Shown in pieces: positions 1-8,579 of a stretch of 64,000 nucleotides of DNA. Below the pieces are notes generated by a model. The model was given only the letters and a program-made list of their open reading frames with translations. It was not told the DNA's origin and did no database searches. This DNA comes from Shewanella mangrovi. Its GTDB lineage: Bacteria; Pseudomonadota; Gammaproteobacteria; Enterobacterales; Shewanellaceae. The translations under genes were made by a program, and so were the position numbers. The stretch is taken from positions 310,001 through 374,000 of the forward strand of contig NZ_JPEO01000003.1 of assembly GCF_000753795.1 (NCBI RefSeq), given 5' to 3'. Each line of letters opens with the position of its first letter. The first letter of the stretch is position 1.

Positions 1-177
1 ACTGACGCTCACCACAAATCGCTCCATCGGGTAGAACAAGATGGCTGACTTGGCGATTTCAGCCTGCTCAGCTTGCTCTCTGTTCGCCTGTTTTTGCCCA
101 TTGGCGTAATAAATACCTCCGGCAACGCCAGCTCCGGCAAGCGCTAAAGCGAAAATAATGGCGATAACAACTTTCAT
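1..177 (-). CDS. fliL: Flagellar basal-body protein FliL (LafF type), N-terminal part
   Basis: Only the first 59 codons are in the window; the gene runs off the left edge. The product begins MKVVIAII, has one hydrophobic helix (about residues 3-22) followed by a polar Gln/Glu-rich linker, and then a segment reading FYPMERFVVSV, which resembles the start of the FliL periplasmic domain. FliL is an inner-membrane protein that sits around the stators and supports torque. It follows fliK by 22 bp on the same strand, as LafF follows LafE in lateral flagellar loci. The family call rests on this short stretch plus position. Confidence 0.75.
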   Translation of the reverse strand, partial: MKVVIAIIFALALAGAGVAGGIYYANGQKQANREQAEQAEIAKSAILFYPMERFVVSVS

Positions 178-199
178 GTAATGCTCCTAAAACGCTCCA

Positions 200-1642
200 T
201 TAAGCGAGTCGATTAATCCAGCCACGCTGCGTTTGTGTTGGTGGCACAGACGGGTCTTCGCCGATGGCAAGAAGGTTAGAATCAATTTGTTCTGCTGATT
301 GAGGTGCTTGGTGCTGCTGCGACTGTCCGCCGCTATCAGCGTTGGTAAATACCGTAACGTCACTGCCGAGCTTGCCCGCCAGTGCGGTGCGTAATTGTTC
401 GGTGGTATTGGCAATGGCATCGCGGATCGCCGCATGACTGGCATTGAGATGTACTACAGTGCGATCGCCTTCAATGCTGATACGTACATCAATGCTGCCA
501 AGCCGCGGTGGATCAAGCCGAATTTGCGCCGTTTGCTGCCCATGTTCCAGTTGCAGCTGTACTCGGTCTTTCAACAGATTGGTAATTTGCTGGCCGATGC
601 CAGCATCCAGTTGTAGCTGCTGACGATTTATCGTGCCTGCCGCACTGGTGGCGTTATCACTGAATGGCCCCAGATGCGCTGTCATCGGCGTTAAACTCGT
701 CTCAACACGGGCGCTATTGCCGTCAGTTGTATGTTGCCCATTTAGTTGCGGTTGTACCGCTAAGGACGCGGTCAGCTGCTGAGCCAAACCACCAACGCGA
801 TTGCTGGTTGTCGTGCTGCCCACATCCACCGCGTTTGCTCCTTGGTTAACCGTACTGGCGCTGTTATTCCACCATTGTGTCAAGTTGCGATTGCTGTTTG
901 GCGCGGAGCTTGGGGCACTAATCTGCGCGCTGATATCTGCGTTATCGGCGGCGGTCTGGGCGATGTCATTCGGCGTTGCCAACGGCACTGCGGTATTGCT
1001 CTGCACAGAATTTGCAACGTTCGATAACGCGACCTGCACGGCAGGCTGCGACAATGAGACAACGGCTTCAGCAGCCGCGGCCTGAATCGGTGAACCAGCG
1101 TTAAACGGCGCTGTTGCGTTAGCTGGCGCTAACCTTGTGGTTGTCGCTAGTGCATGGGCAACAATAATGTCATCAACGGTTGGCGATACAGCGCTGCCGG
1201 ACAGCGAGGTTTCAGTTGCTGCCGCCGCCACCTTGGCTCCACTGGTGAAGGTTACTGCTAACGCATTTGCATCAGTATCTGTGCTTGCAGGAACAGGCGT
1301 GAACTCAGCTGATGGCACAGCTTCAGCCTTCATCTGTAATTGCGGTGGCAGTATAAATAACGATGCCCCCAAACTTGCTGGCAGCGTTGCTGGTGTCTGT
1401 TCAGCTGTGGCTTGCTGGCGTTCGGCATGGTTATCGGGTGCACTCTGGGTAGCTGCCGCGGTTAACGGCGCTAATATCTCAGCGTGTTCGTCATCTTGTG
1501 CGTTTGAGTCCGCGAGCGCTTGTGACGCAAACGGCGTAACAGCAGCAGCGTCTTCTGATAACACATCATGGCTGCGGCTGATTTTGCTATTGCCGCCGCT
1601 GGTTCCTGTGCTCGCTGCAACATTAAGTACATTCATTACCAT
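200..1642 (-). CDS. fliK: Flagellar hook-length control protein FliK (LafE type)
   Basis: FliK is a secreted molecular ruler that stops hook growth and switches export to filament substrates. The first ~340 residues are low-complexity Ala/Thr/Ser/Gln-rich, as is usual for the ruler part. Residues about 365-440 match the conserved C-terminal domain: a run with LDPPRLGSIDVRI followed by a long helix. At 480 residues it is normal to slightly long. There are two start options: ATG at 1642, or ATG at 1636 inside the TAATG overlap with the upstream gene, which would give translational coupling. It lies between a fliT-like gene and fliL, matching LafE. Confidence 0.88.
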   Translation of the reverse strand: MVMNVLNVAASTGTSGGNSKISRSHDVLSEDAAAVTPFASQALADSNAQDDEHAEILAPLTAAATQSAPDNHAERQQATAEQTPATLPASLGASLFILPPQLQMKAEAVPSAEFTPVPASTDTDANALAVTFTSGAKVAAAATETSLSGSAVSPTVDDIIVAHALATTTRLAPANATAPFNAGSPIQAAAAEAVVSLSQPAVQVALSNVANSVQSNTAVPLATPNDIAQTAADNADISAQISAPSSAPNSNRNLTQWWNNSASTVNQGANAVDVGSTTTSNRVGGLAQQLTASLAVQPQLNGQHTTDGNSARVETSLTPMTAHLGPFSDNATSAAGTINRQQLQLDAGIGQQITNLLKDRVQLQLEHGQQTAQIRLDPPRLGSIDVRISIEGDRTVVHLNASHAAIRDAIANTTEQLRTALAGKLGSDVTVFTNADSGGQSQQHQAPQSAEQIDSNLLAIGEDPSVPPTQTQRGWINRLA

Positions 1643-1962
1643 GACTGGCCATCCATAGACGTTTGATACGCCTTAATCCCTTCCTGATCGCGCAGGTGTT
1701 GCTCCATCTTTTGTTTCACCTGGTTTTGTTCCGATTCCAGTTGCTGCAATATGCTGCGATAGTGGTGCTGCAACACAGGCTTAAGCCGCTGCGCTAAAGC
1801 AGAAAACTCGGGCGACGCCAATTGTTGTGAGAGTGCAGTGAGTTCACCATCCAGCATCCGTAGTTGATGCCACTGACGCTTGGTTACTGCGAGCTTCATC
1901 GCACTGAGCAGAGCCTGTACTTGCTGCGCCAACAACAGCTGCTTCCCTTCTTCTGTACTCAT
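1636..1962 (-). CDS. Small flagellar protein, probable FliT/LafD-type chaperone
   Basis: This is a 108-residue, largely helical, Gln-rich protein, beginning MSTEEGKQLLLAQQVQALL. It has no signal peptide or membrane segment. FliT-family proteins are short helical chaperones for the filament cap FliD, and in Vibrio lateral loci LafD sits between fliS (LafC) and fliK (LafE), exactly the place seen here. Its stop overlaps the possible second start of fliK. The sequence itself is too divergent to prove the family, so the call rests mainly on position, size and helical composition. The upstream 270 bp and the terminator after fliS suggest that it begins a new transcript. Confidence 0.6.
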   Translation of the reverse strand: MSTEEGKQLLLAQQVQALLSAMKLAVTKRQWHQLRMLDGELTALSQQLASPEFSALAQRLKPVLQHHYRSILQQLESEQNQVKQKMEQHLRDQEGIKAYQTSMDGQSW

Positions 1963-2191
1963 CGTTTTGCTTGTTCTTCATCCGTATCGCCGCTTTTGTC
2001 TGGGGCAATATGTGCTTGGTATGGTGACGGGCCATAGCGCAATATCTACAATTATTCCTGACATTTACAATATTCATGCCACAAAATAAACTCATGTTTT
2101 TATTTGATTTTATTTTTAAAAAGGCGGGAGTGCGGAAGTAGTTATTCCGCTTTATAGAGGAAGTGGAAAAGCGTGATTCCGCTAGTAATGC

Positions 2192-2215
2192 AAAAGCCAC
2201 CCAGAGGTGGCTTTT
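2192..2215 (-). terminator. Terminator after fliS
   Basis: A perfect 10-bp stem (AAAAGCCACC / GGTGGCTTTT) with a 4-nt loop lies 22 bp past the fliS stop. The A/T ends make it workable in both directions, but only fliS reads into it. It separates the lafA-fliD-fliS side from fliT-fliK-fliL. Confidence 0.85.
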
Positions 2216-2236
2216 AACATAAAAACGGCAACTTGA

Positions 2237-2620
2237 TTAACCTTGGGAACCGATGCCTTTCCAACCCTGTTGTAGGTTGGTCATGACCTGACGCACGTTG
2301 TCCAATGGCTCGACCTGATTGCGCAAGCTGGCTTGCAGCACCATTTGACCACAGTGGTCATAAAGGCGCGCCATATTGTTTGCCAGCTCACCGCCTTTAT
2401 CCAGATCTAACGAGGCTTCTAAACCGCCTAAAATACGCAGCATTTTTTCTACGCTATGGGCTTTGCGGTCAAAGCGGCGACCATTGATATGGCCGATGGC
2501 ACGTTCCAACTCTTCTAAAAAACCATCAAATAGCATCAACACTAACTGATGCACGTCAGCCCCTGCGGCTCTGCCTTCGACCGCGGTGTTTTTGTAAGCG
2601 GAATACCCTGTATCAAACAT
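2237..2620 (-). CDS. fliS: Flagellin export chaperone FliS (LafC)
   Basis: This 127-residue protein is of the usual FliS size and all-helical. It opens with a MFDTGYSAYKNTAV segment typical of the family (compare MY..G..AY..) and has an LVLMLFDGFLEELERA helix that is characteristic. FliS binds the C-terminal helices of flagellin in the cytoplasm and prevents premature polymerisation. A strong ribosome site (GGAG) precedes ATG 2620. It follows fliD by 27 bp on the same strand and is closed by the terminator at 2192-2215. Confidence 0.95.
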   Translation of the reverse strand: MFDTGYSAYKNTAVEGRAAGADVHQLVLMLFDGFLEELERAIGHINGRRFDRKAHSVEKMLRILGGLEASLDLDKGGELANNMARLYDHCGQMVLQASLRNQVEPLDNVRQVMTNLQQGWKGIGSQG

Positions 2621-2647
2621 TTAATTACTCCTAGGGTAGATACAATC

Positions 2648-3955
2648 TTAATTCTCAGAGAATGATGACATGCTTGATTGCAGTTGCGAAATCGTAATCT
2701 GCATCTGTGTAAACTGGTTCAAATAACGCTGATAAACATTCTGCATTTTGCTATCGAAGTCTTCTTGTTTCTTTTGCACTTTCGATAGTTGATTGGTCAG
2801 AGTATCAACTTTCGTTTTCAGAAATCCAAAACGGTCACTGTATGGCGACAGCGAGTTTGAAAGTTTGGCAAATACGCCAGTATCGCCCGACAGCATGGCA
2901 GAGACTTGGGTAGAATTAGTATCGAGTGCCTTTTGCAGTTTATCGGTATCAAGCTCCATTTTGCCATCGCGACTGAATTCAATGCCGATGGAGTACAGCG
3001 TGCTGCCTTCAAATAATCCCTGAAAACTGCTACGCATTAGGCTCTTAATATTGCGCGCCATACTGTCACGGCCAATATCATCGCCGCCTAAGTCATCCAT
3101 CAGGCTGTTATATTGGTCGACGATATCTTGTAAGGCATCTGATGTCTTATCGAGATCTTCCCCCACAGTAATTCGAATTGCGCTATCACCACTGGCCTGT
3201 GCCTGATTAAGATCAATGGTTACGCCGTCAATCACGTTTTCTAATGAGTTAGTGGTCGAGGTTAGGGTGATGGAAGAACTAGACCCTAAACGAATTTGTG
3301 CATCTTGTGCGGCAGTCAGCTCTTGCTGATTGGTAATGCTATTAGCAAAAGCATCCCCTTCGGCAGTGCCATCGCTGCTATAACTGAGAGCAACCGTATT
3401 GGCGGCACCTGTTTCATTGCTGGTAAACACTAAGTAGTCACCACCGCCGCTGCGCATCACACTGGCGCTGACACCAGTATTATCGGCGCTATTGTTAATC
3501 AACTGCGCCACATCTGACAGAGTTGCACCTGCGCCTAAGGTAGATAGGTCCACAACAAATTCATTACCGGCGACACTGATACCAAGATCGCCGCTGGTTG
3601 GCATCGTCGCACCAGTACCAAAACTCAGCGCAATTTGATGTGCCTGTGCTAACTGGTCGACATAAAGCTCGTAAGTACCCGCCGCAGCGCTACTATCCGC
3701 AGTAACAGAGGCAATATCTTCATTAGAGACTGTCGCAGAGTTCACCAATACGCCACTATCACCCAGAATGTCCGACAGCGAGTCAGCAAAATCGGTCAGA
3801 CTGGACTTTAACGCAGTGAAGGCTTTCAGCTCGGCATTCACTTCACTGTATTGGCTACTCAGTAGCTGATCTTTACTCGCTCTGTCCAGTTGGGTGTATT
3901 GCTCAGCTAAGTAAGCCGGATCCATGCTGGTGACGGATGAAGTGCTGGTCGCCAT
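2648..3955 (-). CDS. fliD: Flagellar filament cap protein FliD (LafB)
   Basis: FliD forms the cap at the filament tip under which flagellin folds. The 435-residue product has the two expected conserved ends: an N-terminal domain with the SSVTSMDPAYLAEQYTQLDR pattern and a C-terminal coiled-coil with LTNQLSKVQKKQEDFDSK followed by YLNQFTQMQ. Residues about 145-200 contain a flagellin-hook-IN-like repeat (LSDVAQLINN.. followed by YLVFTSNETGAAN). GGAG lies 8 bp before ATG 3955. The length is typical for lateral FliD, which is shorter than many polar ones. Confidence 0.93.
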   Translation of the reverse strand: MATSTSSVTSMDPAYLAEQYTQLDRASKDQLLSSQYSEVNAELKAFTALKSSLTDFADSLSDILGDSGVLVNSATVSNEDIASVTADSSAAAGTYELYVDQLAQAHQIALSFGTGATMPTSGDLGISVAGNEFVVDLSTLGAGATLSDVAQLINNSADNTGVSASVMRSGGGDYLVFTSNETGAANTVALSYSSDGTAEGDAFANSITNQQELTAAQDAQIRLGSSSSITLTSTTNSLENVIDGVTIDLNQAQASGDSAIRITVGEDLDKTSDALQDIVDQYNSLMDDLGGDDIGRDSMARNIKSLMRSSFQGLFEGSTLYSIGIEFSRDGKMELDTDKLQKALDTNSTQVSAMLSGDTGVFAKLSNSLSPYSDRFGFLKTKVDTLTNQLSKVQKKQEDFDSKMQNVYQRYLNQFTQMQITISQLQSSMSSFSEN

Positions 3956-4024
3956 GACGATACTCCTGATGTTACAGCAAGTCCTAGTAAAGGACTTTCG
4001 ATAGTGGCAAGACTATAAACATGA

Positions 4025-4047
4025 AAGGGTGGCGCTATGCCACCCTT
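4025..4047 (-). terminator. Terminator after lafA
   Basis: A perfect 9-bp G+C-rich stem (AAGGGTGGC / GCCACCCTT, 5-nt loop) lies between the flagellin stop (4090) and fliD. The T-run on the minus strand is weak (TCATGTTTAT), so it may be a leaky or RNA-stabilising end that lets some reading continue into fliD. Confidence 0.65.
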
Positions 4048-4089
4048 GCTTTGAGCCTCTGCTAGCGAGACTCAAATAGGGCTAACGAC

Positions 4090-4932
4090 TTAGCCTTGCA
4101 GCAAAGATGCAATCATCTGGTTAGTGCTGTTTGATACGCTCAGCACAGATACGCCTGAGTTCATCAGCAACTGCTGCTTAGTCATGTTAGAAGTTTCTAC
4201 AGCATAGTCAGCATCCATCAAGTTAGACGCTGCAGCATCAGTAGATTCTTTCATGTTACTAACGTTATTGATGGTGTGGTCAAGGCGGTTCATGCTTGCA
4301 CCGAGAGATGAACGAGCTGTACCGATATTGTTAATAAAGGTATCTACAGCAGCCATCGTTGTCTTAGCGGTTGCTTGGTCAGCTACGTTAGCTGCGCCGA
4401 AACCAGTAATGCCAGTGCCGATACTGGTGATATTGGCGCTGATATCAACTTGTAAAACTTCTGCTGCTGATGCACCAACTTGGAAGTCAACAGCTGCGGC
4501 AAACTTACCACCTGTCAGCAAAGTAGTACCAGCACCATAAGAAGTGTTGGACATGATGCTTGAGAGCTCTGATGTCAACGCAGTAAATTCACTGTTCATG
4601 GCAGTGTATTCGTCAGCGCTGTTGGTACCGTTGGCAGCTTGCGTTGCCAGCTCTTTCATACGGTCAGCAATGTTAGTCATTTCATCAAACGCGCTGTCAG
4701 CCGTTTGCATCATAGTCATGGCGCTATTGGAGTTATACAGCGCAGCTTTCTGACCAACAGACTGTGCAGTCAGACGGTTTGCAATCTGCAGACCAGCGGC
4801 GTCGTCTTTAGCTGAGTTGATGCGCAGACCACTGCCCAGACGTTCCAGTGCGGTACCCAATGAACTGTTAGTACGGTTCAATTGGTTCTGGATAGACAGC
4901 GATGAAGAGTTGTTCATGATAGATAAAGACAT
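4090..4932 (-). CDS. lafA: Lateral-type flagellin
   Basis: Flagellin is the filament subunit, exported through the flagellar type III apparatus. The 280-residue product has the D0/D1 N-terminal helix with LGSGLRINSAKDDAAGLQIANR and the C-terminal helix ending QQLLMNSGVSVLSVSNSTNQMIASLLQG. The central variable part is short (about residues 140-190), as in lateral flagellins. Its position next to fliD/fliS/fliK matches lafABC. Start ATG 4932 has GGAGA 8 bp upstream. A sigma-28-like promoter lies about 135 bp upstream, and a hairpin follows the stop. The many Ser/Thr residues are potential glycosylation targets; that is only an inference. Confidence 0.95.
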   Translation of the reverse strand: MSLSIMNNSSSLSIQNQLNRTNSSLGTALERLGSGLRINSAKDDAAGLQIANRLTAQSVGQKAALYNSNSAMTMMQTADSAFDEMTNIADRMKELATQAANGTNSADEYTAMNSEFTALTSELSSIMSNTSYGAGTTLLTGGKFAAAVDFQVGASAAEVLQVDISANITSIGTGITGFGAANVADQATAKTTMAAVDTFINNIGTARSSLGASMNRLDHTINNVSNMKESTDAAASNLMDADYAVETSNMTKQQLLMNSGVSVLSVSNSTNQMIASLLQG

Positions 4933-5067
4933 CTGTTATCTCCTGTGAATTCGATGTTCTTAATCAATAAGCGACGCTTGTTTTTAAAAACTGAAATATA
5001 TTTTTTGAAAAAACTAAATTAATTTTCAAAGTTGACATAACCTACTGTTTAATAACTCTTAAATTCT

Positions 5068-5095
5068 TTATCGCCCATCAGAAAATTCAGATTGA
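5068..5095 (-). promoter_or_regulatory. Candidate sigma-28 (FliA/LafS) promoter for lafA
   Basis: On the minus strand the sequence reads TCAA, 16 bp, GGCGATAA. The enteric sigma-28 consensus is TAAA, 15 bp, GCCGATAA. The -10 part matches 7 of 8 bases; the -35 part is poorer. It would give a leader of about 130 nt before lafA. Flagellin genes are classic sigma-28 targets, which supports the call. Confidence 0.5.
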
Positions 5096-5117
5096 TTCAC
5101 GATAGGTGTCCTAACTA

Positions 5118-5211
5118 AAGTGCAGCGTTTTACAGCTGAGGCTCATCATCGCGAATGCGGTGTCGCCGTTTGCGAGAAAACATTCGCCGCACTCAAATCA
5201 ATGCTGCACTT
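5118..5211. repeat. Nested inverted repeats between the flgL-linked gene and lafA
   Basis: The outer arms AAGTGCAGC (5118-5126) and GCTGCACTT (5203-5211) are a perfect 9-bp pair. The inner arms GCGAATG (5151-5157) and CATTCGC (5181-5187) are a perfect 7-bp pair. The whole lies in the 343-bp gap upstream of lafA, before its candidate promoter. There is no obvious T-run. It may be a structured 3' end of the preceding transcript or a protein-binding dyad. Confidence 0.4.
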
Positions 5212-5275
5212 AATTACCGGTGTGACTACATCAGCAACAAGCAGCTGATTCTCAACCAGGCGCAGACGAAAAGGA

Positions 5276-6304
5276 TTAAGAGCCGAGACTGAAGGACACC
5301 AGATTGCGGGTGATATTGGCTTTGGAGATCAGCATTGGCACCGCATTTTGCTGCGGACGCTGCAACAGTTGCTGTACTTCACCATTGATTTCAGACAGAT
5401 GCTCTTCACTCATTGGTGGACGTTGCACCTGCTGTAATCGCAGCATGATCTGTTGCCGACGGCTTTCTATGCCTTGCAGTGCTGATTGGATATTACGCTG
5501 CAATTTAGCAATTTCTTGAGAATACGCCTGATAGCGAGCGTCATTCTGCTGCGAAAGTTGCTGTAACTCGTCCAGCGCATGGGGTTCTTCACTCAGTGAT
5601 ACGGCGACAGGATTCCCGGCGGCGACTCGCACACCAGTGCCCATCATTAACCAGGGTTCTTTTAGCGCGGCACGGTTATCACCACTGGCGTGAAACAGTA
5701 ATGCGTTGCGCTCGGTGACACCGACTTCAATATTGTGTCCCGCGAATGCCTCACTCACGGTTTGCAAATTCTCATTGCGACTTGCACTTGCGGGTAACAC
5801 TAATGACACCGCTTTACCGCTGCGGCCCATGACAATACTGACAGTTTCATCCATCGGCTTAGGCGAGAGTAAATCCACTTTAGGGGTCAAGGCTTTGGTT
5901 AGTCGGCCAGACGTCGCCCCATCATTGCCTTGCAGGCGATTATCGACGCCACCTTGTTGCAACTGGCGCTTCATTGCGGTCACCAGCTGATTCACTTTTT
6001 TGCCAACATCTGGGCTTTGCTGTGTTTGCTGGATCTGAATATCGAGCGACTTCAGCTGACGCGACAGCTGTTGTAGCGTGCGCGCTGAATGTTCACTTTG
6101 GCCCATCGATTTTGCGATGGCGGCGAGCGATACCCAACGCGATAAAGCGGCATGCTGCGCCGAGTTGGATGGTTTGTTGAGCTTACTACTTGGACGAGCA
6201 GTTGCTGCATTCACCTGTGGAGTGGCCGATGTTGCCGCAGTACTCACGCGACTTTCGCTGGCAAGCTGTGATTCGGTAACCGCTGGTGAAGTATCAATCT
6301 GCAT
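5276..6304 (-). CDS. Unrecognised 342-residue protein in the lateral flagellar locus
   Basis: I do not recognise this family with confidence. The protein has no signal peptide or membrane helix. Residues 1-50 are Ser/Thr/Ala-rich and probably disordered; 50-115 are helical and Gln-rich; 150-235 look beta-rich, with a core reading SGKAVSLVLPASASRNENL followed by NIEVGVTERNALLFHAS; 240-297 form a likely coiled coil; the end is helical. The 180-205 stretch faintly resembles the flagellin-hook-IN repeat of FliD/FlgK. The architecture (helix, beta middle, coiled coil, helix) would suit an axial or exported flagellar protein. It follows flgL by 29 bp on the same strand, so it is probably co-transcribed with flgKL. 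Confidence 0.8.
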   Translation of the reverse strand: MQIDTSPAVTESQLASESRVSTAATSATPQVNAATARPSSKLNKPSNSAQHAALSRWVSLAAIAKSMGQSEHSARTLQQLSRQLKSLDIQIQQTQQSPDVGKKVNQLVTAMKRQLQQGGVDNRLQGNDGATSGRLTKALTPKVDLLSPKPMDETVSIVMGRSGKAVSLVLPASASRNENLQTVSEAFAGHNIEVGVTERNALLFHASGDNRAALKEPWLMMGTGVRVAAGNPVAVSLSEEPHALDELQQLSQQNDARYQAYSQEIAKLQRNIQSALQGIESRRQQIMLRLQQVQRPPMSEEHLSEINGEVQQLLQRPQQNAVPMLISKANITRNLVSFSLGS

Positions 6305-6333
6305 GATGTCGCGTTATTCCAAGTTATGGCGGA

Positions 6334-7233
6334 TTAAATCAGTGAGAACAATGAGATCTCGCTGACACGATTGTAAACCTTAAGCGTTGATTCGTAAGAG
6401 GTGACAGTTTCATTCAACTTGACGTAGGTCTCGGCATAATCCACTTGACTGATATCGTCCTTTAACCCCTGGGTATAAACGCCGATATCCTGATTGCCGT
6501 TCTGGATCTGCTCCAAAGACGCCCGTGTTGCCCCAATCTGCGTGATTTGATTGGTCACCGATTGCAGAAAGCCATTAAGACCGTCAATCATGGCGCGAGA
6601 CTGGTCGCCAACCGTCGCATCCCCCGGCGTAGTCGTCAGCAACTGCAGATAGCTGGTCATCTGATTGAGAAAATTGCCATTCGGGTCAATGGTATCGCCA
6701 GTGACGTTGCTGGTGACTTTGGAGTCTTCCGATACGGCCACTGAGCGGATGTTACTATCGCCCATATATTGGTAATTACCAGCCGCATCTTGTTGAAACG
6801 GCATAGTGTCAGTCTGACTGCCGGAAAAGTAATAGCGCCCGTCACCGTCTTTGGCATTGAGCAGATCCACCACAGCCGGGAATAACACATTCATCTGCTG
6901 TGCCAGCGCGGAGATTTCACTCTCACCCATGGAGGCATCCGCGGCGGTGGTGGTTAGATCAATCAAGTTGTACAACATATTGATGGTACTCGACAGCTGG
7001 GTTTCCTGCTGTCCGAGAGTGTATTCCACCTGATCCATATTGGATTGGTATTGATCTAGCGTACTCAACTGATTGTTTAACGTCAGCAACATCACTGAGC
7101 CTAACGGGTCATCAGAAGGCTTGGCAATACGCTGGTTAGTCGAGAGTTGCACCGAATATTTATTGTATGCCTCAGTACCGTTGTTGATATTGCGGATAAT
7201 ATTTTGGTGATATAGATGGGAACTGACTCTCAT
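6334..7233 (-). CDS. flgL: Hook-filament junction protein FlgL (HAP3)
   Basis: FlgL joins FlgK at the hook end to the first flagellin. The 299-residue product begins MRVSSHLYHQNIIRNINN, with the family's NKYSVQLSTNQRIAKPSDDPLGSV segment at residues 25-50 and a helical C-terminus ending YNRVSEISLFSLI. ATG 7233 is preferred over the upstream in-frame GTG 7239 because AAGGAG sits 5 bp before it. It follows flgK by 9 bp. Confidence 0.94.
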   Translation of the reverse strand: MRVSSHLYHQNIIRNINNGTEAYNKYSVQLSTNQRIAKPSDDPLGSVMLLTLNNQLSTLDQYQSNMDQVEYTLGQQETQLSSTINMLYNLIDLTTTAADASMGESEISALAQQMNVLFPAVVDLLNAKDGDGRYYFSGSQTDTMPFQQDAAGNYQYMGDSNIRSVAVSEDSKVTSNVTGDTIDPNGNFLNQMTSYLQLLTTTPGDATVGDQSRAMIDGLNGFLQSVTNQITQIGATRASLEQIQNGNQDIGVYTQGLKDDISQVDYAETYVKLNETVTSYESTLKVYNRVSEISLFSLI

Positions 7234-7242
7234 GGTCACTCC

Positions 7243-8577
7243 TTAAAACATATTCAACAACGTTTGAAAGGTTTGGTCGGCGATGGAAATCACCTTAGCG
7301 TTGGCCTGATACATCTGCTGGTAGTAGAGGATGTTCGACGCTTCTTCATCAAGGTTGACGCCGGAAAGATTATCGCGAGCCGTAATCGCATTATCATTCA
7401 AGGCTTGCGCGGTATCGACGCTGCTCTGGTTTTCAGCGCTTTGCGATGCCAACGCGCCGACTAACAACGAATAATTGTTGGATTGCGCGCTTAAGGTATC
7501 AATGACCGCTTGAATGTTACTGTTATCACCAACGCCACCAGCAGCCACTAAGCTGCCGCCAGCATCAACATTACTGCCAATAAAGGCGAGCTGAACAGTG
7601 GTGATATCTGAGTTAACAGCAAAGGTGCCAAGCGGGTCGTTGGCATCATAACTAAATAATGCGATACCTGCGTTGCCGTTCAGGTCAAAGCCTTGTGCCA
7701 ACGCGTTGTTAACGTCGTCGGCAAGTTGGCTGAGAATATTGCCAAGCGAATCCACGGTGGGCGTTAGCACCTCAGTATCGGCGCTAATTAAACCGCCCAA
7801 TGAGCCCCCCACATTGGTTGCTAAGCCAAAGATCTGCCGCCCAAACGTAATCGAAACATCAGTGCGATCAACGCTCATGCTTGCTGCTTGAGTACCCACT
7901 AATAACGGTGAGCCATTATTGGTCGAGATGTCGATGGTGCCGTCACGTTGTTCCGTAACAGCAATCCCCACATAGGATGAAAGTGTGGTCACCAATTGCT
8001 CGCGACTGTCTTTTAAGGTGGCGGTGGCATCACCTTTAGCGGTCGCAATCGCAATTTTATTGTTGTAATCGGCCAACTTCTGCAGCGTACTTTCGACGCT
8101 GCTGGCAGTTTCATTCATCTGCAAACTCAGTTGCTGACGTTGATCGCTAATAGCGCCATTAATTTGCGCCATTTTATTCACTAAGGATGCGGCAGAAGAC
8201 AGTACTTCCTGACGATAAGCGGTCGATTCAGGAGCGGTTAACGCGGAACTTAACGCATCAGCAATACTGCTGACGGCGTCGTTAAAATTGAGCGAATCGG
8301 TTCCGAGTAACTCCTCGGCGTACCCCAGATAGCTCTGTTTACTGTCGTAATAGGACAGATCAGACTGAGTACGCCAAATATCTTGGTTGAAGTAGCCATT
8401 AACAATGCGGTCGACGTTATTCACCAGTACGCCGTTTAAATTACCTGCGGTACCAAATTGCGCGGCTTGGCGGCTGTAACCCACTGTGGCTGAGTTAGCA
8501 ACATTGTTACCACTCACAGTCAGCGCGACATTCGCTGCATTCAAGCCCGACAGCGCATTAGACAACATACCCGGCAT
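7243..8577 (-). CDS. flgK: Hook-filament junction protein FlgK (HAP1)
   Basis: FlgK caps the hook and anchors FlgL. It has the N-terminal rod/hook motif LSNALSGLNAANVALTVSGN (residues 4-23), followed by NVANSATVGYSRQ, and the C-terminal domain SGVNLDEEASNILYYQQMYQANAKVI. At 444 residues it is shorter than the ~550 of enteric FlgK, as expected for a lateral-type homologue with a reduced middle domain. It starts just after the flgJ stop, in the same operon. Confidence 0.94.
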   Translation of the reverse strand: MPGMLSNALSGLNAANVALTVSGNNVANSATVGYSRQAAQFGTAGNLNGVLVNNVDRIVNGYFNQDIWRTQSDLSYYDSKQSYLGYAEELLGTDSLNFNDAVSSIADALSSALTAPESTAYRQEVLSSAASLVNKMAQINGAISDQRQQLSLQMNETASSVESTLQKLADYNNKIAIATAKGDATATLKDSREQLVTTLSSYVGIAVTEQRDGTIDISTNNGSPLLVGTQAASMSVDRTDVSITFGRQIFGLATNVGGSLGGLISADTEVLTPTVDSLGNILSQLADDVNNALAQGFDLNGNAGIALFSYDANDPLGTFAVNSDITTVQLAFIGSNVDAGGSLVAAGGVGDNSNIQAVIDTLSAQSNNYSLLVGALASQSAENQSSVDTAQALNDNAITARDNLSGVNLDEEASNILYYQQMYQANAKVISIADQTFQTLLNMF

Positions 8578-8579
8578 AG

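Noticed and set aside
200-1658. Long plus-strand open frames opposite fliK (for example 1137-1658)
   Set aside because: They are mirror frames of a low-complexity Ala/Thr/Ser-rich gene, with no family resemblance and no start signal.
2132-2150. Hairpin GCGGAA / TTCCGC near the fliT-like gene promoter region
   Set aside because: A short 6-bp stem with no T-run and no known site; could be chance.
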